Part shown: positions 1-9,099 of the stretch, in pieces | Layout: the number at the start of each line of letters is the position of its first letter | Position numbering within the stretch: the stretch's first letter is position 1 | Origin: Thiohalospira halophila DSM 15071 | GTDB taxonomy: Bacteria > Pseudomonadota > Gammaproteobacteria > Thiohalospirales > Thiohalospiraceae | DNA: 64,000 nt | Assembly: GCF_900112605.1 (NCBI RefSeq) | Contig: NZ_FOMJ01000004.1 | Location: 151,902 to 215,901 of the forward strand | Direction: 5' to 3' | Program-made: the position numbers and the translations under genes | Notes under the pieces: model-generated | The model's input: the letters and a program-made list of their open reading frames with translations, nothing else | Told to the model about the DNA's origin: nothing | Databases searched by the model: none

Positions 1-498
1 GCTGACCACCACCACGCCCCGGCCGGCGGCGGCGGCGAGGTCGATGGCCTCGGCCACCCCCTCCGCCGCCGCGGGGTCGAGGTTGTTGGTGGGCTCGTCC
101 AGCAGCACCACGGCCGCCCCCGCCCCCAGCCGCGCCTGGGCGGCCAGGAGCTGGAACTGGCCGCCGGAGAGGGCATCCACCCGGCGGTCCAGCCACGTCG
201 CCATGCTCGCCAGGGGGCTGGCCCCGGTGAGGCCGAGATATTCCCGGGCCGTGAGGGGAACCTCCGCCGGCCGGGGCGGCTTCTGGGGCAGGAGCGCCAG
301 CTCGCCGCCGGCCCGCCGGATGCTCCCGCCGTGGACCAGCGGTTCCCCGGCCAGGGACCGGAGCAGGGTGGACTTGCCGGCGCCGTTGGGGCCGGCCAGC
401 CCCACCACCTCGCCGGGCTCCAGGGCCAGGTCCAGGGGGCCGGCTACCGGTCGGGCGTAGCCGGCCACCAGGCCGGTGGCCTCCAGCAGGGCCGCCAC
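1..498 (-). CDS. znuC: ZnuC-like metal ABC transporter ATPase (3' end beyond window)
   Basis: ATP-binding subunit that would power uptake of zinc (or Mn/Fe) across the inner membrane. The 166 visible codons include Walker [10 protein letters not shown] (residues 36-44), the ABC signature LSGGQ (110-114), Walker B VVLLDEP (130-136) and the D-loop NNLD. The start is a GTG at 496-498, eight bases after the stop of the upstream binding-protein gene, so the two are co-transcribed. The C-terminus and the expected permease gene (znuB) lie to the left of the window. The family is certain. Zinc specificity is inferred from the ZnuA-like and His-rich neighbours. Confidence 0.88.
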   Translation of the reverse strand, partial: MAALLEATGLVAGYARPVAGPLDLALEPGEVVGLAGPNGAGKSTLLRSLAGEPLVHGGSIRRAGGELALLPQKPPRPAEVPLTAREYLGLTGASPLASMATWLDRRVDALSGGQFQLLAAQARLGAGAAVVLLDEPTNNLDPAAAEGVAEAIDLAAAAGRGVVVVS

Positions 499-505
499 GG
501 GCTCG

Positions 506-1384
506 CTACCGGGCCTGTTCCAGGGCCGCCACCCAGTCCTCGATGAGATCGAGGTATTCCCGGGTGCCGGCGTCGATGGCGGGCTCCAGGGGGACCTCCA
601 CCACCGGCCAGCCGAGATGGTCGGCCAGCCGGCCGGGGGCCGCACCGTCCTGGAAGTTCGTGTGGATCACCACGCCGTCACCGCCTTCGAGCTGGCGGAC
701 CAGGTCGCGGATGTGGCGGGCCGTGGGCGGGATCCCCGGCTTGGGTTCGGCGTAGCCGAGGACCGGAACCTCGAACCGCTCCAGGAGGTAGTTGCCGTCC
801 TTGTGGTAGAGGATGGCCCCCGGGTGGTCGGCCAGGCGCCGGCGCCAGTCGGGCAGGCGCTCCTCCACGGCGTCGCGGAAGTCGCTGGCCGCCTTCCAGT
901 AGCCATCGGCGTTGGCCGGATCCAGGCGGGCCAGGCGGTCGGCCAGCGCCCCGGCCACCCGCTGCATGCGTACCGGGTCCATGTGGACGTGGGGATTCCC
1001 GGCGGGGTGGACGTGGCCCTGGCTGCGGTCGGCCGCCTCCTGGCCGATGAGTTCCACCTGGGCGGCGGCCTCGAAGTAGCCGGTGGCACCCACCTGGATA
1101 TCGGGGTTGCCGGCCCGTCGGAGGGCGGCGGGGAGCCAGCCCACCTCCAGGTCGGCGCCCTCGGCCACCAGGAGGTGGGCGTCGCGCAGGGCGCGGACCA
1201 TGGTGGGCCGCGCCTCCAGGGCGTGGGCGTCCCGGTCCGGCGGGGTGAGGACGTCGACGTTCACCGTCTCGCCCCCCACGGCGCGGGTGACGGCCCCCAT
1301 GCTGGCGGTGGTGGCCACGACCTCCAGGGCGGCGGCGCCGCTGGAGGCGAGGAGGAGGATCAGGGTCAGTAGTATGCGCATCAT
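506..1384 (-). CDS. znuA: ZnuA-like periplasmic metal-binding protein
   Basis: Solute-binding protein of the cluster 9 (ZnuA/TroA) type, 292 aa, with a signal peptide (MMRILLTLILLLASSGAAA). It would capture Zn2+ in the periplasm and pass it to the ABC permease. DAH at residues 52-54 supplies the usual first ligand. A short His-rich loop (GHVHPAGNPHVHMDP, about 123-137) precedes the second ligand, as in zinc rather than manganese binders. YHKDGNYL carries the third conserved His, and the C-terminal EPAID the acidic ligand region. It lies between the outer-membrane barrel gene and znuC on the same strand. Two adjacent ATG codons begin the gene; the first is used here. Confidence 0.88.
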   Translation of the reverse strand: MMRILLTLILLLASSGAAALEVVATTASMGAVTRAVGGETVNVDVLTPPDRDAHALEARPTMVRALRDAHLLVAEGADLEVGWLPAALRRAGNPDIQVGATGYFEAAAQVELIGQEAADRSQGHVHPAGNPHVHMDPVRMQRVAGALADRLARLDPANADGYWKAASDFRDAVEERLPDWRRRLADHPGAILYHKDGNYLLERFEVPVLGYAEPKPGIPPTARHIRDLVRQLEGGDGVVIHTNFQDGAAPGRLADHLGWPVVEVPLEPAIDAGTREYLDLIEDWVAALEQAR

Positions 1385-1408
1385 GGTTTTCTCTCCTTGA
1401 GCCCGGGC

Positions 1409-2734
1409 CTAGAAGCTGTGGGCGCCGTGGCTGCCCAGGCTCGCCTCGTACTGGAGGTAGAGCTGGTTGAAGGACTGGTTCTCGCCGCCGTAGGCGAGGT
1501 CGGCGCGCGCCGCCTGCAGGCGGAGCTGCGAGAACTCCGAGGGGCGGAAGGTCACCGCCGCCGTCATCCGGTCGGAGGCATCCCACTCCGAGGTGCTGCC
1601 GGGGACGGCCTTCTCGTTGGTGAGGCCAGTGACGTCATACCGGAGTCCGGCCTCCCAGCGCGGGGCGAGGCCGTAGACCCCCTGGAGGTAGGCGCCGTCC
1701 TGGGTGAACTCCCGCTTGTCACCCACCAGGGCGCTGTCGGCCTGGTGGTAGGCGATGTCCAGGTCCTTCACCTGGTAGAGGTACTCCGCCTGGAGGGTGA
1801 GGTCCCCGGCGCCGTAGTCGGCGGGGTGGTCGTACTTGTAGACGGCCTCCAGGCCGGCGGTCCAGGCATCCCCGTCCAGGAGGTGGACCGGCGGTTCGCC
1901 GGAGCTCTGGAAGTCCGGATCGCCGTGGAGCTCCTGGTGGTCCGGGGCGTACGCCAGGGAGGTGCCCAGCTGCAGGGCGTGGTCGAAGCCGAGATCCGGG
2001 CTCCACTCGGCGAAGGCGGTGTAGAGCCGGGGGCCGAAGGTCTCCTTCCAGGCGCCTTCCAGGGCCTCGCCATCGGTGAGTTTGGTGTTGTCCGCCGTTT
2101 CGTGGACGGTCTCCTCCTCCACGGTCTGGCCGATCTTGCCGGCGTTCTCCGCCTGCAGGGCCTCCACGCCCACCCGCAGGTAGGTGGGCAGCGGGGTGAG
2201 CCAGGCGAGCTGGACGCCGGTATCCATGATCCCGTGGCCGCCCAGGAGGTTGCCGTAGGCCAGGTTCTGGTCCACGAAGTCCCACTGGTGGGGGTGCTTG
2301 ACGTTGTGATAGCCGAAGTCGGAGAGGAAGCGGCCGGCCTTTACCGTCAGCCCCGCCGGCAGGCGGCGGGTGGAGAGGTAGGCCTCCTCCAGCTCAACGC
2401 CGCCGCCCTCGGAGACGGTGAGGTAGGTGAAGCCGTCGAAGTAGGGGCCGATGCTGCCGGAGAGGGCGATCTCGGTCTCCCGCAGGCTGAAGCCCTGGGG
2501 CGGACCGCCGTGGTCGTGGCCCTCGTGGGCATGGTCGTGGCCGTGGGCGGCGTGGATGCCGTCCACCTGGCCGGCCCGTTCGGCGCCGTTGCCGTCGGCG
2601 GAGTCGCGATAGTAGACCCCGTCGAAGATCACCGAGATCTCGGGGTTGAAGGCCGTGCCGGCGGTCACCGTCTCCCCGGCCTGGACCGGCGAGGCGATGA
2701 GCGCGGCGGCGGCCGCGATGAGCGTGCGTCGCAT
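1409..2734 (-). CDS. His-rich outer-membrane beta-barrel protein, zinc-uptake associated
   Basis: 441 aa with a cleavable signal peptide (MRRTLIAAAAALIASPVQA). The mature chain has alternating amphipathic strands rich in Tyr, Phe and Gly (for example YLTVSEGGGVELEEAYLSTR) and ends in F (HGAHSF), as in porin-like barrels assembled by the BAM complex. A His/Asp-rich stretch (HAAHGHDHAHEGHDHGG, residues 61-77) is probably a metal-collecting loop or periplasmic arm. No TonB box or plug domain is evident, so it looks like a passive porin rather than a ZnuD-type receptor. It is co-directional with znuA and znuC, 24 bases before the znuA start. The role in zinc passage across the outer membrane is inferred from the His loop and context. 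Confidence 0.75.
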   Translation of the reverse strand: MRRTLIAAAAALIASPVQAGETVTAGTAFNPEISVIFDGVYYRDSADGNGAERAGQVDGIHAAHGHDHAHEGHDHGGPPQGFSLRETEIALSGSIGPYFDGFTYLTVSEGGGVELEEAYLSTRRLPAGLTVKAGRFLSDFGYHNVKHPHQWDFVDQNLAYGNLLGGHGIMDTGVQLAWLTPLPTYLRVGVEALQAENAGKIGQTVEEETVHETADNTKLTDGEALEGAWKETFGPRLYTAFAEWSPDLGFDHALQLGTSLAYAPDHQELHGDPDFQSSGEPPVHLLDGDAWTAGLEAVYKYDHPADYGAGDLTLQAEYLYQVKDLDIAYHQADSALVGDKREFTQDGAYLQGVYGLAPRWEAGLRYDVTGLTNEKAVPGSTSEWDASDRMTAAVTFRPSEFSQLRLQAARADLAYGGENQSFNQLYLQYEASLGSHGAHSF

Positions 2735-2831
2735 GGTGTCTCTCCCTTGTGCGCGCTGGATCCGGCCCCCGCCGCGCGGGGGCCACCGTTATGGCTGTAC
2801 GGACCCGGCTGCCCCGATCGGGGGCCGGGGA

Positions 2832-3143
2832 TCAGGCGCGCGGGGGAGCCCGCGGGGGGTGGGCGTAACGCGGGGCCGGAGCCGCCGGGGTGGTTACGGC
2901 CGCGACGGCCGGTGCCTCGACCGTGGCCGTGGTGGTCGGCAGCGCCACCGGGGTGCCGGTGGGCGCCGGTTGATGCTGGGCGTGGAGGCAGAGTTCGCAG
3001 ACCCCGCCGTCGTGGGCACCATCGTCGTGGGCGTGGCCGGCGTGGTGCAGGGCCAGCGCCGTCTGGCCGACGAGCAGCGCCAGCGCCAGGGCGAGGCCCA
3101 GCGAGGTCGGCAGTCGGTGAAGGCGGTGGCGCCAGGCGGTCAA
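2832..3143 (-). CDS. Small secreted or anchored Cys/His protein, DUF2946-like
   Basis: 103 aa with an N-terminal hydrophobic segment (LGLALALALLVGQTALALHH) followed by HAGHAHDD and the CELC motif (CxxC), then an Ala/Pro/Thr-rich tail. Small proteins with a signal anchor, His cluster and CxxC are typical of the DUF2946 group found next to metal-uptake outer-membrane proteins. I infer a metal-binding helper; no biochemical role is known to me. The start is TTG at 3141-3143 with a strong ribosome-binding site (GGAGGGG) just upstream. It is the promoter-proximal gene of the znu operon, about 100 bases before the barrel gene. Confidence 0.6.
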   Translation of the reverse strand: MTAWRHRLHRLPTSLGLALALALLVGQTALALHHAGHAHDDGAHDGGVCELCLHAQHQPAPTGTPVALPTTTATVEAPAVAAVTTPAAPAPRYAHPPRAPPRA

Positions 3144-3165
3144 GTCGGGGTCCCCTCCCGGATGA

Positions 3166-3191
3166 GAACGGTTCGCTTTCGCGAAGAGTTC
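3166..3191. promoter_or_regulatory. Imperfect palindrome ahead of the zinc-uptake operon
   Basis: Inverted repeat with outer arms GAAC/GTTC and inner arms TTCGC/GCGAA around a 4-base centre. It lies about 22 bases upstream of the first gene of the operon, next to a weak promoter-like pair on the minus strand (TTGTCC, 17-base spacer, TAGCCT). The placement suits an operator. It does not match the Zur consensus I know, so the regulator is not assigned. Confidence 0.35.
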
Positions 3192-3249
3192 AAAAGGCTA
3201 GCGCAAGTGATGCTATCGGACAAGCGACCCCGATCCCGGCCCGGCGGAT

Positions 3250-3696
3250 TCATTCGTCCTCGCCGCCCTGGGCATCGGCGCCGCCATCGCCGCCCAGTTC
3301 ACCCTCGACCGTGACCACTGGCTCGCTTCCCGGGCGGGGACGGGCCCAGACCGGCAGCTCCTCGTTATCCACCGCGGGTTGGTAGTAGCGAAAGCCGCTG
3401 GCGTCCCGCAGCCGAAGGGTGCAGGCGTAGGTGGCGGCAGCGGTGGGATCCTGGCCGGGGTCGGTGTCCACCTCCACGGTGACCTCCTCCTGGAAGGTGC
3501 CCCCCTCGACCCTGACTTCCCGGCGTTCGCGGCCGAGCACGACCTCGTCGGCATCCTCCACGGCGCAGGTGATCTGCAGCCGGTCGACGGCCTTCATCAG
3601 GCGGTCGGCCTCCACCGGGACGGTGAAGGTGAAGTCGGCCGCGCCCGCCATCGGGGCGGTCAGGGCCAGCCCGGCGGCGAGGAGCAGCCGCCTCAC
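3250..3696 (-). CDS. Hypothetical secreted acidic protein
   Basis: 148 aa with a signal peptide (MRRLLLAAGLALTAPMAGA). The mature region is acidic, contains two Cys (ITCAVED and TYACTLRL) that could form a disulfide in a beta-sandwich, and ends in a Gly/Asp/Glu tail. I do not recognise the family. The GTG start at 3694-3696 overlaps the stop of the preceding 53-codon gene (GTGA), so translation is probably coupled. The periplasmic location is inferred from the signal peptide; function unknown. Confidence 0.6.
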   Translation of the reverse strand: MRRLLLAAGLALTAPMAGAADFTFTVPVEADRLMKAVDRLQITCAVEDADEVVLGRERREVRVEGGTFQEEVTVEVDTDPGQDPTAAATYACTLRLRDASGFRYYQPAVDNEELPVWARPRPGSEPVVTVEGELGGDGGADAQGGEDE

Positions 3697-3854
3697 GAGC
3701 CGCTCCCGGCGGCCCGGCCGGTGAAGCGCAGGGGCTCGGTGGTCACCGTGACCGACTCCGCGCCGCGGCCGGTGAAGGTGAGCGGGTCGGTGGTCACCGC
3801 CAGGGCCGTGGCCGTGGCGGCCAGCCCGGCCAGTGCCAGGAGCCAGCGGCCCAT
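3693..3854 (-). CDS. 53-aa secreted mini-protein with a duplicated motif
   Basis: Reading down from ATG 3852-3854 gives a 53-residue product. It has a signal-like N-terminus (MGRWLLALAGLAATATALA) and then two copies of a VTTxPLxFTGR unit (VTTDPLTFTGR and VTTEPLRFTGR). The gene ends TGA, overlapping the GTG of the next secreted-protein gene by three bases, and starts a few bases after the upstream acidic-protein gene. The signal peptide, internal repeat and tight packing support a real gene. It matches no family I know. Confidence 0.5.
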   Translation of the reverse strand: MGRWLLALAGLAATATALAVTTDPLTFTGRGAESVTVTTEPLRFTGRAAGSGS

Positions 3855-3857
3855 GGC

Positions 3858-4148
3858 CTATTCCACCTGGTCCAGGGGGTCGTTGTGGTCCGCGGAGTGG
3901 GGTGGCTCCTCGGTGTCGCCCATGTCGTCGGCCTCCAGATCGTCGAAGGGGCCGGACCAGTCCTCGGGCGCGGCGATCTGCTCCATGCCCATCTCATCCC
4001 AGGTCTCGAAGTCCACCTCCTCGACCTCGCCGCCGAAGTACTGGATCTCGATGGTCTGTTCATCCCCGTCCACGGCGACGATCTCGAAGCGGTCGCCCTC
4101 TTCGGTGATGTACCACTCGCCCACATCGGGCAGGGGGTTGTCGGCCAT
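3858..4148 (-). CDS. DUF6763-type small acidic protein
   Basis: 96 aa, strongly acidic, beginning MADNPLPDVGEWYITEEGDR and containing IEIQYFGGEVEEVDFETW and the downstream PEDWSGPFDD block. This pattern belongs to a small cytoplasmic family of unknown function in gammaproteobacteria, which I match to DUF6763 from memory. The ATG at 4146-4148 is preferred over an in-frame upstream codon because AGGAGAGG sits directly upstream. It heads a three-gene minus-strand cluster with the two small secreted-protein genes. Confidence 0.7.
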   Translation of the reverse strand: MADNPLPDVGEWYITEEGDRFEIVAVDGDEQTIEIQYFGGEVEEVDFETWDEMGMEQIAAPEDWSGPFDDLEADDMGDTEEPPHSADHNDPLDQVE

Positions 4149-4206
4149 GGTCCTCTCCTGATTGCGGTTTTCGATGGTGCTGCACCCGGGCCGGATTACC
4201 ATCCCG

Positions 4207-4275
4207 GGCCTGTTCTCGAGGTTCCGTGAAAGGCCTTCGTCATTCCCGCGAAGGTGGGAATCCCGAAAGCGTAGC
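4207..4275. repeat. Dispersed hairpin repeat, copy 1
   Basis: Intergenic element with core GTTCTCGAGGTTC followed by an ATTCCCGC / GTGGGAAT hairpin. The 18-mer GGCCTGTTCTCGAGGTTC (4207-4224) recurs exactly, inverted, at 51012-51029, and the core recurs at 50100-50112. It resembles the REP-like intergenic repeats common in proteobacteria. Confidence 0.6.
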
Positions 4276-4292
4276 CCCTGGTGGCGAACCCA

Positions 4293-4949
4293 TCACGGGG
4301 CCTGCTCCGGGAGATCCCCCGTAAGATCCCGGGTCGCCTCCAGTAGCGGCTCCAGCGCCGGCCACATATTGTCGAGCATAGTCGGTTGTGCTGCTGCCGT
4401 GGGATGGATCCCGTCGCCCTGCATGAGTTCCCGGCGTTCGCCGACCCCTTCCAGTAGTTGTGGCACCAGTGCGGCACCGGTCGTGTCGGCTACGGCCCGG
4501 TAAACCTCGGCGAAGCCCTCGACATAGCCGGGTCCGTAGTTGGGTGGCAGCCGCACGCCCAGCAGCAGGACCTCCGCCCCGGCCTCCTGGCCGCGCTCGA
4601 CGATGGCGGCGAGATTCTCCCGCAACGCCGATAGCGGCTGGCCGCGCAGGCCGTCGTTGCCGCCGAGTTCTACAATGAGCACGGCCGGTTCGTGATCGGC
4701 GAGGACCCCGTCCACCCGGTCCCGGCCGCCGCGGCTGGTCTCACCGGAGATGCTGGCGTTGACCACCTCGTGGGGGAACCCCTCCGCGGCCATGCGGTCT
4801 TCCAGCAGGGCGACCCAGCTATCGTCACGGTCCATGCCGTGGGCGGCGCTGAGGCTGTCGCCCAGGACGGCGACCACCGGCGCGGCGGCGACGGGCGCGG
4901 CGAGCACCGGGAAGAGCGACAGGACCAACAGGAGACGCAGGATGAACAC
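4293..4949 (-). CDS. tesA: TesA-like SGNH arylesterase / acyl-CoA thioesterase
   Basis: Periplasmic SGNH hydrolase (thioesterase I / lysophospholipase L1 family), 218 aa from the GTG at 4947-4949. The signal peptide ([21 protein letters not shown]) is followed by block I GDSLSA with the nucleophile Ser, block II SISGET, block [11 protein letters not shown] with the oxyanion Asn, and block V DGIHP with catalytic Asp and His. It is divergent from, and slightly overlaps, the YbbA-type ABC ATPase, the same tesA-ybbA arrangement seen in E. coli. A second GTG five codons upstream (4964) is an alternative start. Neither has a clear ribosome-binding site. Confidence 0.9.
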   Translation of the reverse strand: MFILRLLLVLSLFPVLAAPVAAAPVVAVLGDSLSAAHGMDRDDSWVALLEDRMAAEGFPHEVVNASISGETSRGGRDRVDGVLADHEPAVLIVELGGNDGLRGQPLSALRENLAAIVERGQEAGAEVLLLGVRLPPNYGPGYVEGFAEVYRAVADTTGAALVPQLLEGVGERRELMQGDGIHPTAAAQPTMLDNMWPALEPLLEATRDLTGDLPEQAP

Positions 4950-5628
4950 GACGGGGAGTTCCACGGTGGCCGCGACGGGACTGCGGCGGGAGGTTAGCAG
5001 CCCCGAGGGTCGCCTGACCATTCTCGATGGCGTGGATCTGGCTATCGCCGCCGGGGAGACGGTGGCCATCGTGGGCGCCTCCGGCTCCGGGAAGTCGACC
5101 CTGCTGGGGCTGCTGGCAGGGCTGGATCGGCCCACTGCGGGCCGGGTGGAGCTGGCCGGGACCGACATTACCGACCTGGACGAGGATGGCCGGGCGGCGG
5201 TGCGCGCCGGCCGGGTGGGCTTCGTCTTCCAGGCCTTCCATCTGCTGCCGGCGCTCACCGCGCGGGAGAACGTCCTCCTGCCCATGGAGGTGGCCGGGAT
5301 CGCCGAGGCCGGCGCGCGGGCGGATTCCACCCTGGAGCGGGTGGGGCTCGCCCAGCGCGCCGAGCACCGGCCGCATCAGCTCTCCGGCGGCGAGCAGCAA
5401 CGGGTGGCCATTGCCCGCGCCTTCGCCCCGGGCCCGGCGGTGCTCTTCGCCGACGAACCCACCGGCAACCTGGATCAGCTCACCGGCGAGCGGGTCATCG
5501 ACCTCCTCTTCGGGATCAACGCCGAGGCCGGCACCACCCTCATCCTGGTGACCCACGACGAGGCCCTGGCGGCGCGCTGCGATCGCCGGGTCACGCTGGA
5601 CGCGGGCCGTGTCTCGGAGGCGGCGTGA
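4942..5628 (+). CDS. ybbA: YbbA-like ABC transporter ATPase
   Basis: 228-aa ATPase of the LolD/MacB-type (type VII) ABC family. Walker [10 protein letters not shown] (residues 45-53), Q-loop region [12 protein letters not shown], signature [14 protein letters not shown] and Walker [13 protein letters not shown] are all present. ATG 4942 is chosen because GGAGA lies just upstream and the N-terminus then matches YbbA length. The stop overlaps the start of the large permease (GTGA). In E. coli YbbA and YbbP form one complex of incompletely known role, encoded beside tesA; the same three-gene context is kept here. Confidence 0.92.
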   Translation: MNTTGSSTVAATGLRREVSSPEGRLTILDGVDLAIAAGETVAIVGASGSGKSTLLGLLAGLDRPTAGRVELAGTDITDLDEDGRAAVRAGRVGFVFQAFHLLPALTARENVLLPMEVAGIAEAGARADSTLERVGLAQRAEHRPHQLSGGEQQRVAIARAFAPGPAVLFADEPTGNLDQLTGERVIDLLFGINAEAGTTLILVTHDEALAARCDRRVTLDAGRVSEAA

Positions 5629-8129
5629 CCGCCTCCCTGCGCATCGGGCTGCGCGCCCTGGGGCGGGAGTGGCGCGCCGGGGAACTCCGGATCATGGCCC
5701 TGGCCCTGATCCTGGCCGCCGCCGGCATGGGGGCGGTGGGGCTCTTTACCGACCGGGTGGAACGCGCCCTGGAGCGCCAGGCCGGCGAGGCCCTGGCCGC
5801 CGATCTGGTGGTGGAGTCCAGCGAACCCCTCTCCGATGCCTGGGAGCAGCGGGCCCGGGAGCGCGGGCTGGCCGTCGCCCGGACCCTGACCACGGTCACC
5901 ATGCTCCCCGCCGCCGAAGGCCCGCCGAAGCTCGCGCGGCTCAAGGCGGTGGACCCCACCTACCCCCTGCGCGGCGAGATCGCCATCGCCGAGGAGCCCT
6001 GGGCCCGGGAGGAGGTCGTTGCCGGCGGCCCGCCCGCTGGGGCGGTCTGGCTGGAGTCGGGGCTGACCAACCGGCTGGGCCATTCCGTGGGCGACACCCT
6101 GCGAGTGGGTGAGGCGGCACTTACGCTGGGGGCCATCCTGGTGCGGGAGCCGGATGCGCCGGTGGGCCCCAGCGGTTTCGCGCCCCGACTGCTCATGAAT
6201 CGCGCCGATCTGGCGGCTACCGGGCTGATCACCGAGGGCAGCCGGGCCGAGCGGCGGCTCCTGGTCGCGGGGGATCGGGCAGCCGTGGACGACTTCCGCG
6301 CCTGGCTGGAGCCGCGCCTGGCCAGCGGCCAGGAGGTGACCACGCCCCGGGAGGCCCAGCCGGCCCTGGACGATGCCCTGGAGCAGGCGCAGCGCTACCT
6401 CGCCCTGGCCGCCCTGCTGGCGGCCGCCCTGGGCGGCGTGGCCGTGGCCCTGGTGGCACGGCGCTACGCCGAGCGCCACCGGGACACCGCCGCCATCCTG
6501 CGCGCCATCGGCGCCAGCAGCCGACTGGTGGGCCGGGCCTTCGCCTGGCAGCTGGGCCTGCTGGGCGTTGTGGCCGCCCTGGCCGGGATGGGGCTGGCCT
6601 GGGCGGCCCAGGCGGGGCTGGCAGTCCTGGCTGCGGATCTGCTGGCGGTGGAGCTGCCCGCGCCCTCCCCGTGGCCGGCGGCCGCCGCGGCCCTGGCGGC
6701 GGCCGGGCTGCTGGTGGCCTTCGGCCTGCCGCCGTTGAGCCGGCTGGCGAAGGTCCCTCCGGCCCGGGTCCTCCAGCGCGACCTGGAGCCGCCGCCGGTA
6801 GCGAGCTGGATCCTGTGGGGGCTGCCGGCCGTCGCCCTGGTGGCGGTGGTGGGCCAGGCGGCCGGCGAGCCGGGACTGGCCCTGGCCCTGCTGGGCGGGC
6901 TGCTGGCGGCGGTGGCCCTGCTGGCGGCCGCCGGTTACGGGCTGCTCGCCCTCCTGGCGCGAGTGGGGCGGGGGCGCGGTAGCGCCTGGCGCTACGGCCT
7001 GGCCAACCTCGGCCGCCGGCCCGGGACCAGCGTGACCCAGGTGGTGGGGCTGGGAACGGGGATCGCCGCCCTGCTCATCCTCACCCTGGTGCGTACCGAT
7101 CTCCTGGAGTCCTGGCAGGCCAGCCTCCCCGAGGATGCCCCGGACCACTTCCTCATCAACATCCCGCCGGCGGAGGTGCCGGCGCTCCGCGCCTTCTTGC
7201 GGGAGGGGGGCGTGGCCGAGCCGGATCTCCACCCCATGGTCCGGGGGCGGCTCACCGCCATCAACGGCGCGGAGCTGGAGCCGGCGGAGTACGAGGAGCC
7301 CCGCGCCCGGCGGCTGGCGGAGCGGGAGTGGAACCTCTCCCGGGCGGCGGAGCCGGGCGCCGGCAACCGCGTGGTCGAGGGGGAGTGGTGGTCGGCGCCC
7401 CGGGTGGCGTCGGGTCCGTGGGTCTCCCTGGAGTCGGGGATCGCCGAGACCCTGGGGATCAAGGTGGGGGATCGCCTCTCCTACCGCATCGGCGGGCGCG
7501 AGCTGGAGCTTCTGGTCACCAACCTGCGCGAGGTGAACTGGGACTCCTTCCGCGCCAACTTCTTCGCGGTGACCCCGCCGGGGGCGCTGGCCGACTACCC
7601 GGCGACCTGGATCACCTCCTTCCGCCTGCCGGACGGGGACGAGCGCCTGCTGACCCAGCTCAACCGGCAGTTCCCGGCGATCACCATCCTGGATACCGGC
7701 CGGATCCTGGAGCAGGTGCGCTCCATCACCGAGCGGGTGGCCCTTGCCGTGGAGTACGTCTTCGGCTTCACCCTTATCGCGGGGGTGCTGCTGCTCTACG
7801 CCGCCCTGGAGTCGACCCTGGACGAGCGGCGGCGGGAGGGGGCGATCCTGCGCGCCCTGGGGGCCGGTCGCGGCCTGCTCACCCGGGCCACCCTGGCGGA
7901 GTTCGCCACCCTGGGCGCCACCGCCGGGCTGGTGGCCGGGCTCACCGCCAGCGGCCTGGGCATGGCGCTGGCGGTCTTCGCCTTCGACCTCCCCTGGCAG
8001 CCGGCACCGGAAATCATCCTCATCGGCGTGGTCGCCGGGGCGGGAGGCGCCGCCCTCACCGGCTGGCTGGGTGCCCGCGGCGTGGTCCGCGAGCCCCCCC
8101 TGGCGGTCCTCCGGCGGACCGGGGAGTAG
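5625..8129 (+). CDS. ybbP: YbbP-like FtsX/MacB-family ABC permease
   Basis: 834-aa inner-membrane permease. An N-terminal TM helix (about 19-40) leads into a large periplasmic MacB-like domain. Several hydrophobic segments then follow (about 245-480), then a second periplasmic region, and three C-terminal TM helices forming the FtsX domain (about 705-830; [20 protein letters not shown] is the typical cytoplasmic coupling loop). Length and layout match E. coli YbbP (about 800 aa). The GTG start overlaps the ybbA stop by four bases, so the two subunits are translationally coupled. Such mechanotransmission-type ABC systems usually act on envelope substrates rather than import nutrients. Confidence 0.9.
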   Translation: MTASLRIGLRALGREWRAGELRIMALALILAAAGMGAVGLFTDRVERALERQAGEALAADLVVESSEPLSDAWEQRARERGLAVARTLTTVTMLPAAEGPPKLARLKAVDPTYPLRGEIAIAEEPWAREEVVAGGPPAGAVWLESGLTNRLGHSVGDTLRVGEAALTLGAILVREPDAPVGPSGFAPRLLMNRADLAATGLITEGSRAERRLLVAGDRAAVDDFRAWLEPRLASGQEVTTPREAQPALDDALEQAQRYLALAALLAAALGGVAVALVARRYAERHRDTAAILRAIGASSRLVGRAFAWQLGLLGVVAALAGMGLAWAAQAGLAVLAADLLAVELPAPSPWPAAAAALAAAGLLVAFGLPPLSRLAKVPPARVLQRDLEPPPVASWILWGLPAVALVAVVGQAAGEPGLALALLGGLLAAVALLAAAGYGLLALLARVGRGRGSAWRYGLANLGRRPGTSVTQVVGLGTGIAALLILTLVRTDLLESWQASLPEDAPDHFLINIPPAEVPALRAFLREGGVAEPDLHPMVRGRLTAINGAELEPAEYEEPRARRLAEREWNLSRAAEPGAGNRVVEGEWWSAPRVASGPWVSLESGIAETLGIKVGDRLSYRIGGRELELLVTNLREVNWDSFRANFFAVTPPGALADYPATWITSFRLPDGDERLLTQLNRQFPAITILDTGRILEQVRSITERVALAVEYVFGFTLIAGVLLLYAALESTLDERRREGAILRALGAGRGLLTRATLAEFATLGATAGLVAGLTASGLGMALAVFAFDLPWQPAPEIILIGVVAGAGGAALTGWLGARGVVREPPLAVLRRTGE

Positions 8130-8132
8130 GGC

Positions 8133-9050
8133 CTACTCCGGAAGCGGCACGTCGAAGAAGCGGTGGGCGTTGGTCAGCCGGACCCGGCGGGCCAGGTCGT
8201 CGGGGAGCTGGTCCAGCCAGCCGCGGTGGAAGGCCATGATGTCGTCGTACATCGACCAGCCGTCGTTGGCCTCGTGCCAGCGGTAGGTCTCGTGGGCGTT
8301 GGCCACCGGGTCGGTGCCGGTCATGAAGCGATCCGGGTAGTCGGCGATGAGTTCCTCCCAGCCGTCGCGCAGGGTCTTCCCCTCCGGACCGGCGTCGGCC
8401 AGGCGGCCGTAGTGCCACGGGTCGCGGGCGGAGAATTCCACCCAGAGGTTGTCACAGGCGGCCACGGCCCGGCGGACCTCGTCGGGGCCGAGGATGCCGC
8501 CGGCATGGGCCCAGAGGAACTCCACGTCGGGATGATCGCCGCAGATCTCCATGGCGTAGTCGGCGCTGCCCGCCTCCACGTGGAGCAGTACCGGGACATC
8601 GAACTCCGCCGCCAGCGCCAGCAGGCCGGCAAAGTTCCCGTTGTCCGGGCCGAAGCCGCTCCCGCCGATGTGGACCTCGCCGATCCCCTGGTATTCCCCG
8701 GCGGCCAGACCCGCGCGGGCCTCCTCCAGCACCCGCTCGTCCAGGTGCCAGCGGGGGCGGATACCGGGGCGGATGTAGGGGCTGAACAGCGGGACCACGG
8801 TGGTGGTCTCGGTGCTCGGGATCTTCAGGGCATTCTCGCTGGGCTCGGCGACCACCACCGCCAGGGAGACGTTGTGGCGCGTGAAGGCGGCGGTGACCTC
8901 CTCGGGTTCGGTGATCTCCGCCTGGTTCCAGTTGTAGTGGGTGTGGATATCGGCGAAGGGGGGCGGGTGCTCTCCGCCACCGCCCGACCCGGCGCAGCCG
9001 GCGAGCAGCAGGGCGGCGGAGAGGAACAGGCTGGTACGGAACGGGTTCAT
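8133..9050 (-). CDS. Amidohydrolase-family lipoprotein
   Basis: 305 aa. The N-terminus is a lipoprotein signal with lipobox LLAGC (Cys19). The mature part is a metal-dependent TIM-barrel hydrolase of the amidohydrolase_2 type: DIHTHYNW (HxH, residues 36-38), VLLHVEAG, WAHAGGIL and TGTDPV supply the expected His and Asp metal ligands. The start at ATG 9048-9050 is chosen because AAGGA precedes it and only this start puts the lipobox at the right distance. It is convergent with ybbP. The substrate is unknown; a membrane-anchored hydrolase facing the periplasm is likely. Confidence 0.8.
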   Translation of the reverse strand: MNPFRTSLFLSAALLLAGCAGSGGGGEHPPPFADIHTHYNWNQAEITEPEEVTAAFTRHNVSLAVVVAEPSENALKIPSTETTTVVPLFSPYIRPGIRPRWHLDERVLEEARAGLAAGEYQGIGEVHIGGSGFGPDNGNFAGLLALAAEFDVPVLLHVEAGSADYAMEICGDHPDVEFLWAHAGGILGPDEVRRAVAACDNLWVEFSARDPWHYGRLADAGPEGKTLRDGWEELIADYPDRFMTGTDPVANAHETYRWHEANDGWSMYDDIMAFHRGWLDQLPDDLARRVRLTNAHRFFDVPLPE

Positions 9051-9099
9051 GGTGGTCCTTCCGGTGCGGTGGGTTCCTTGTCTGAGGATAGCTCCCTTT

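Noticed and set aside
1397..3385. 662-codon plus-strand frame across the zinc operon
   Set aside because: Covers several real minus-strand genes with signal peptides and motifs; its own translation has no domain.
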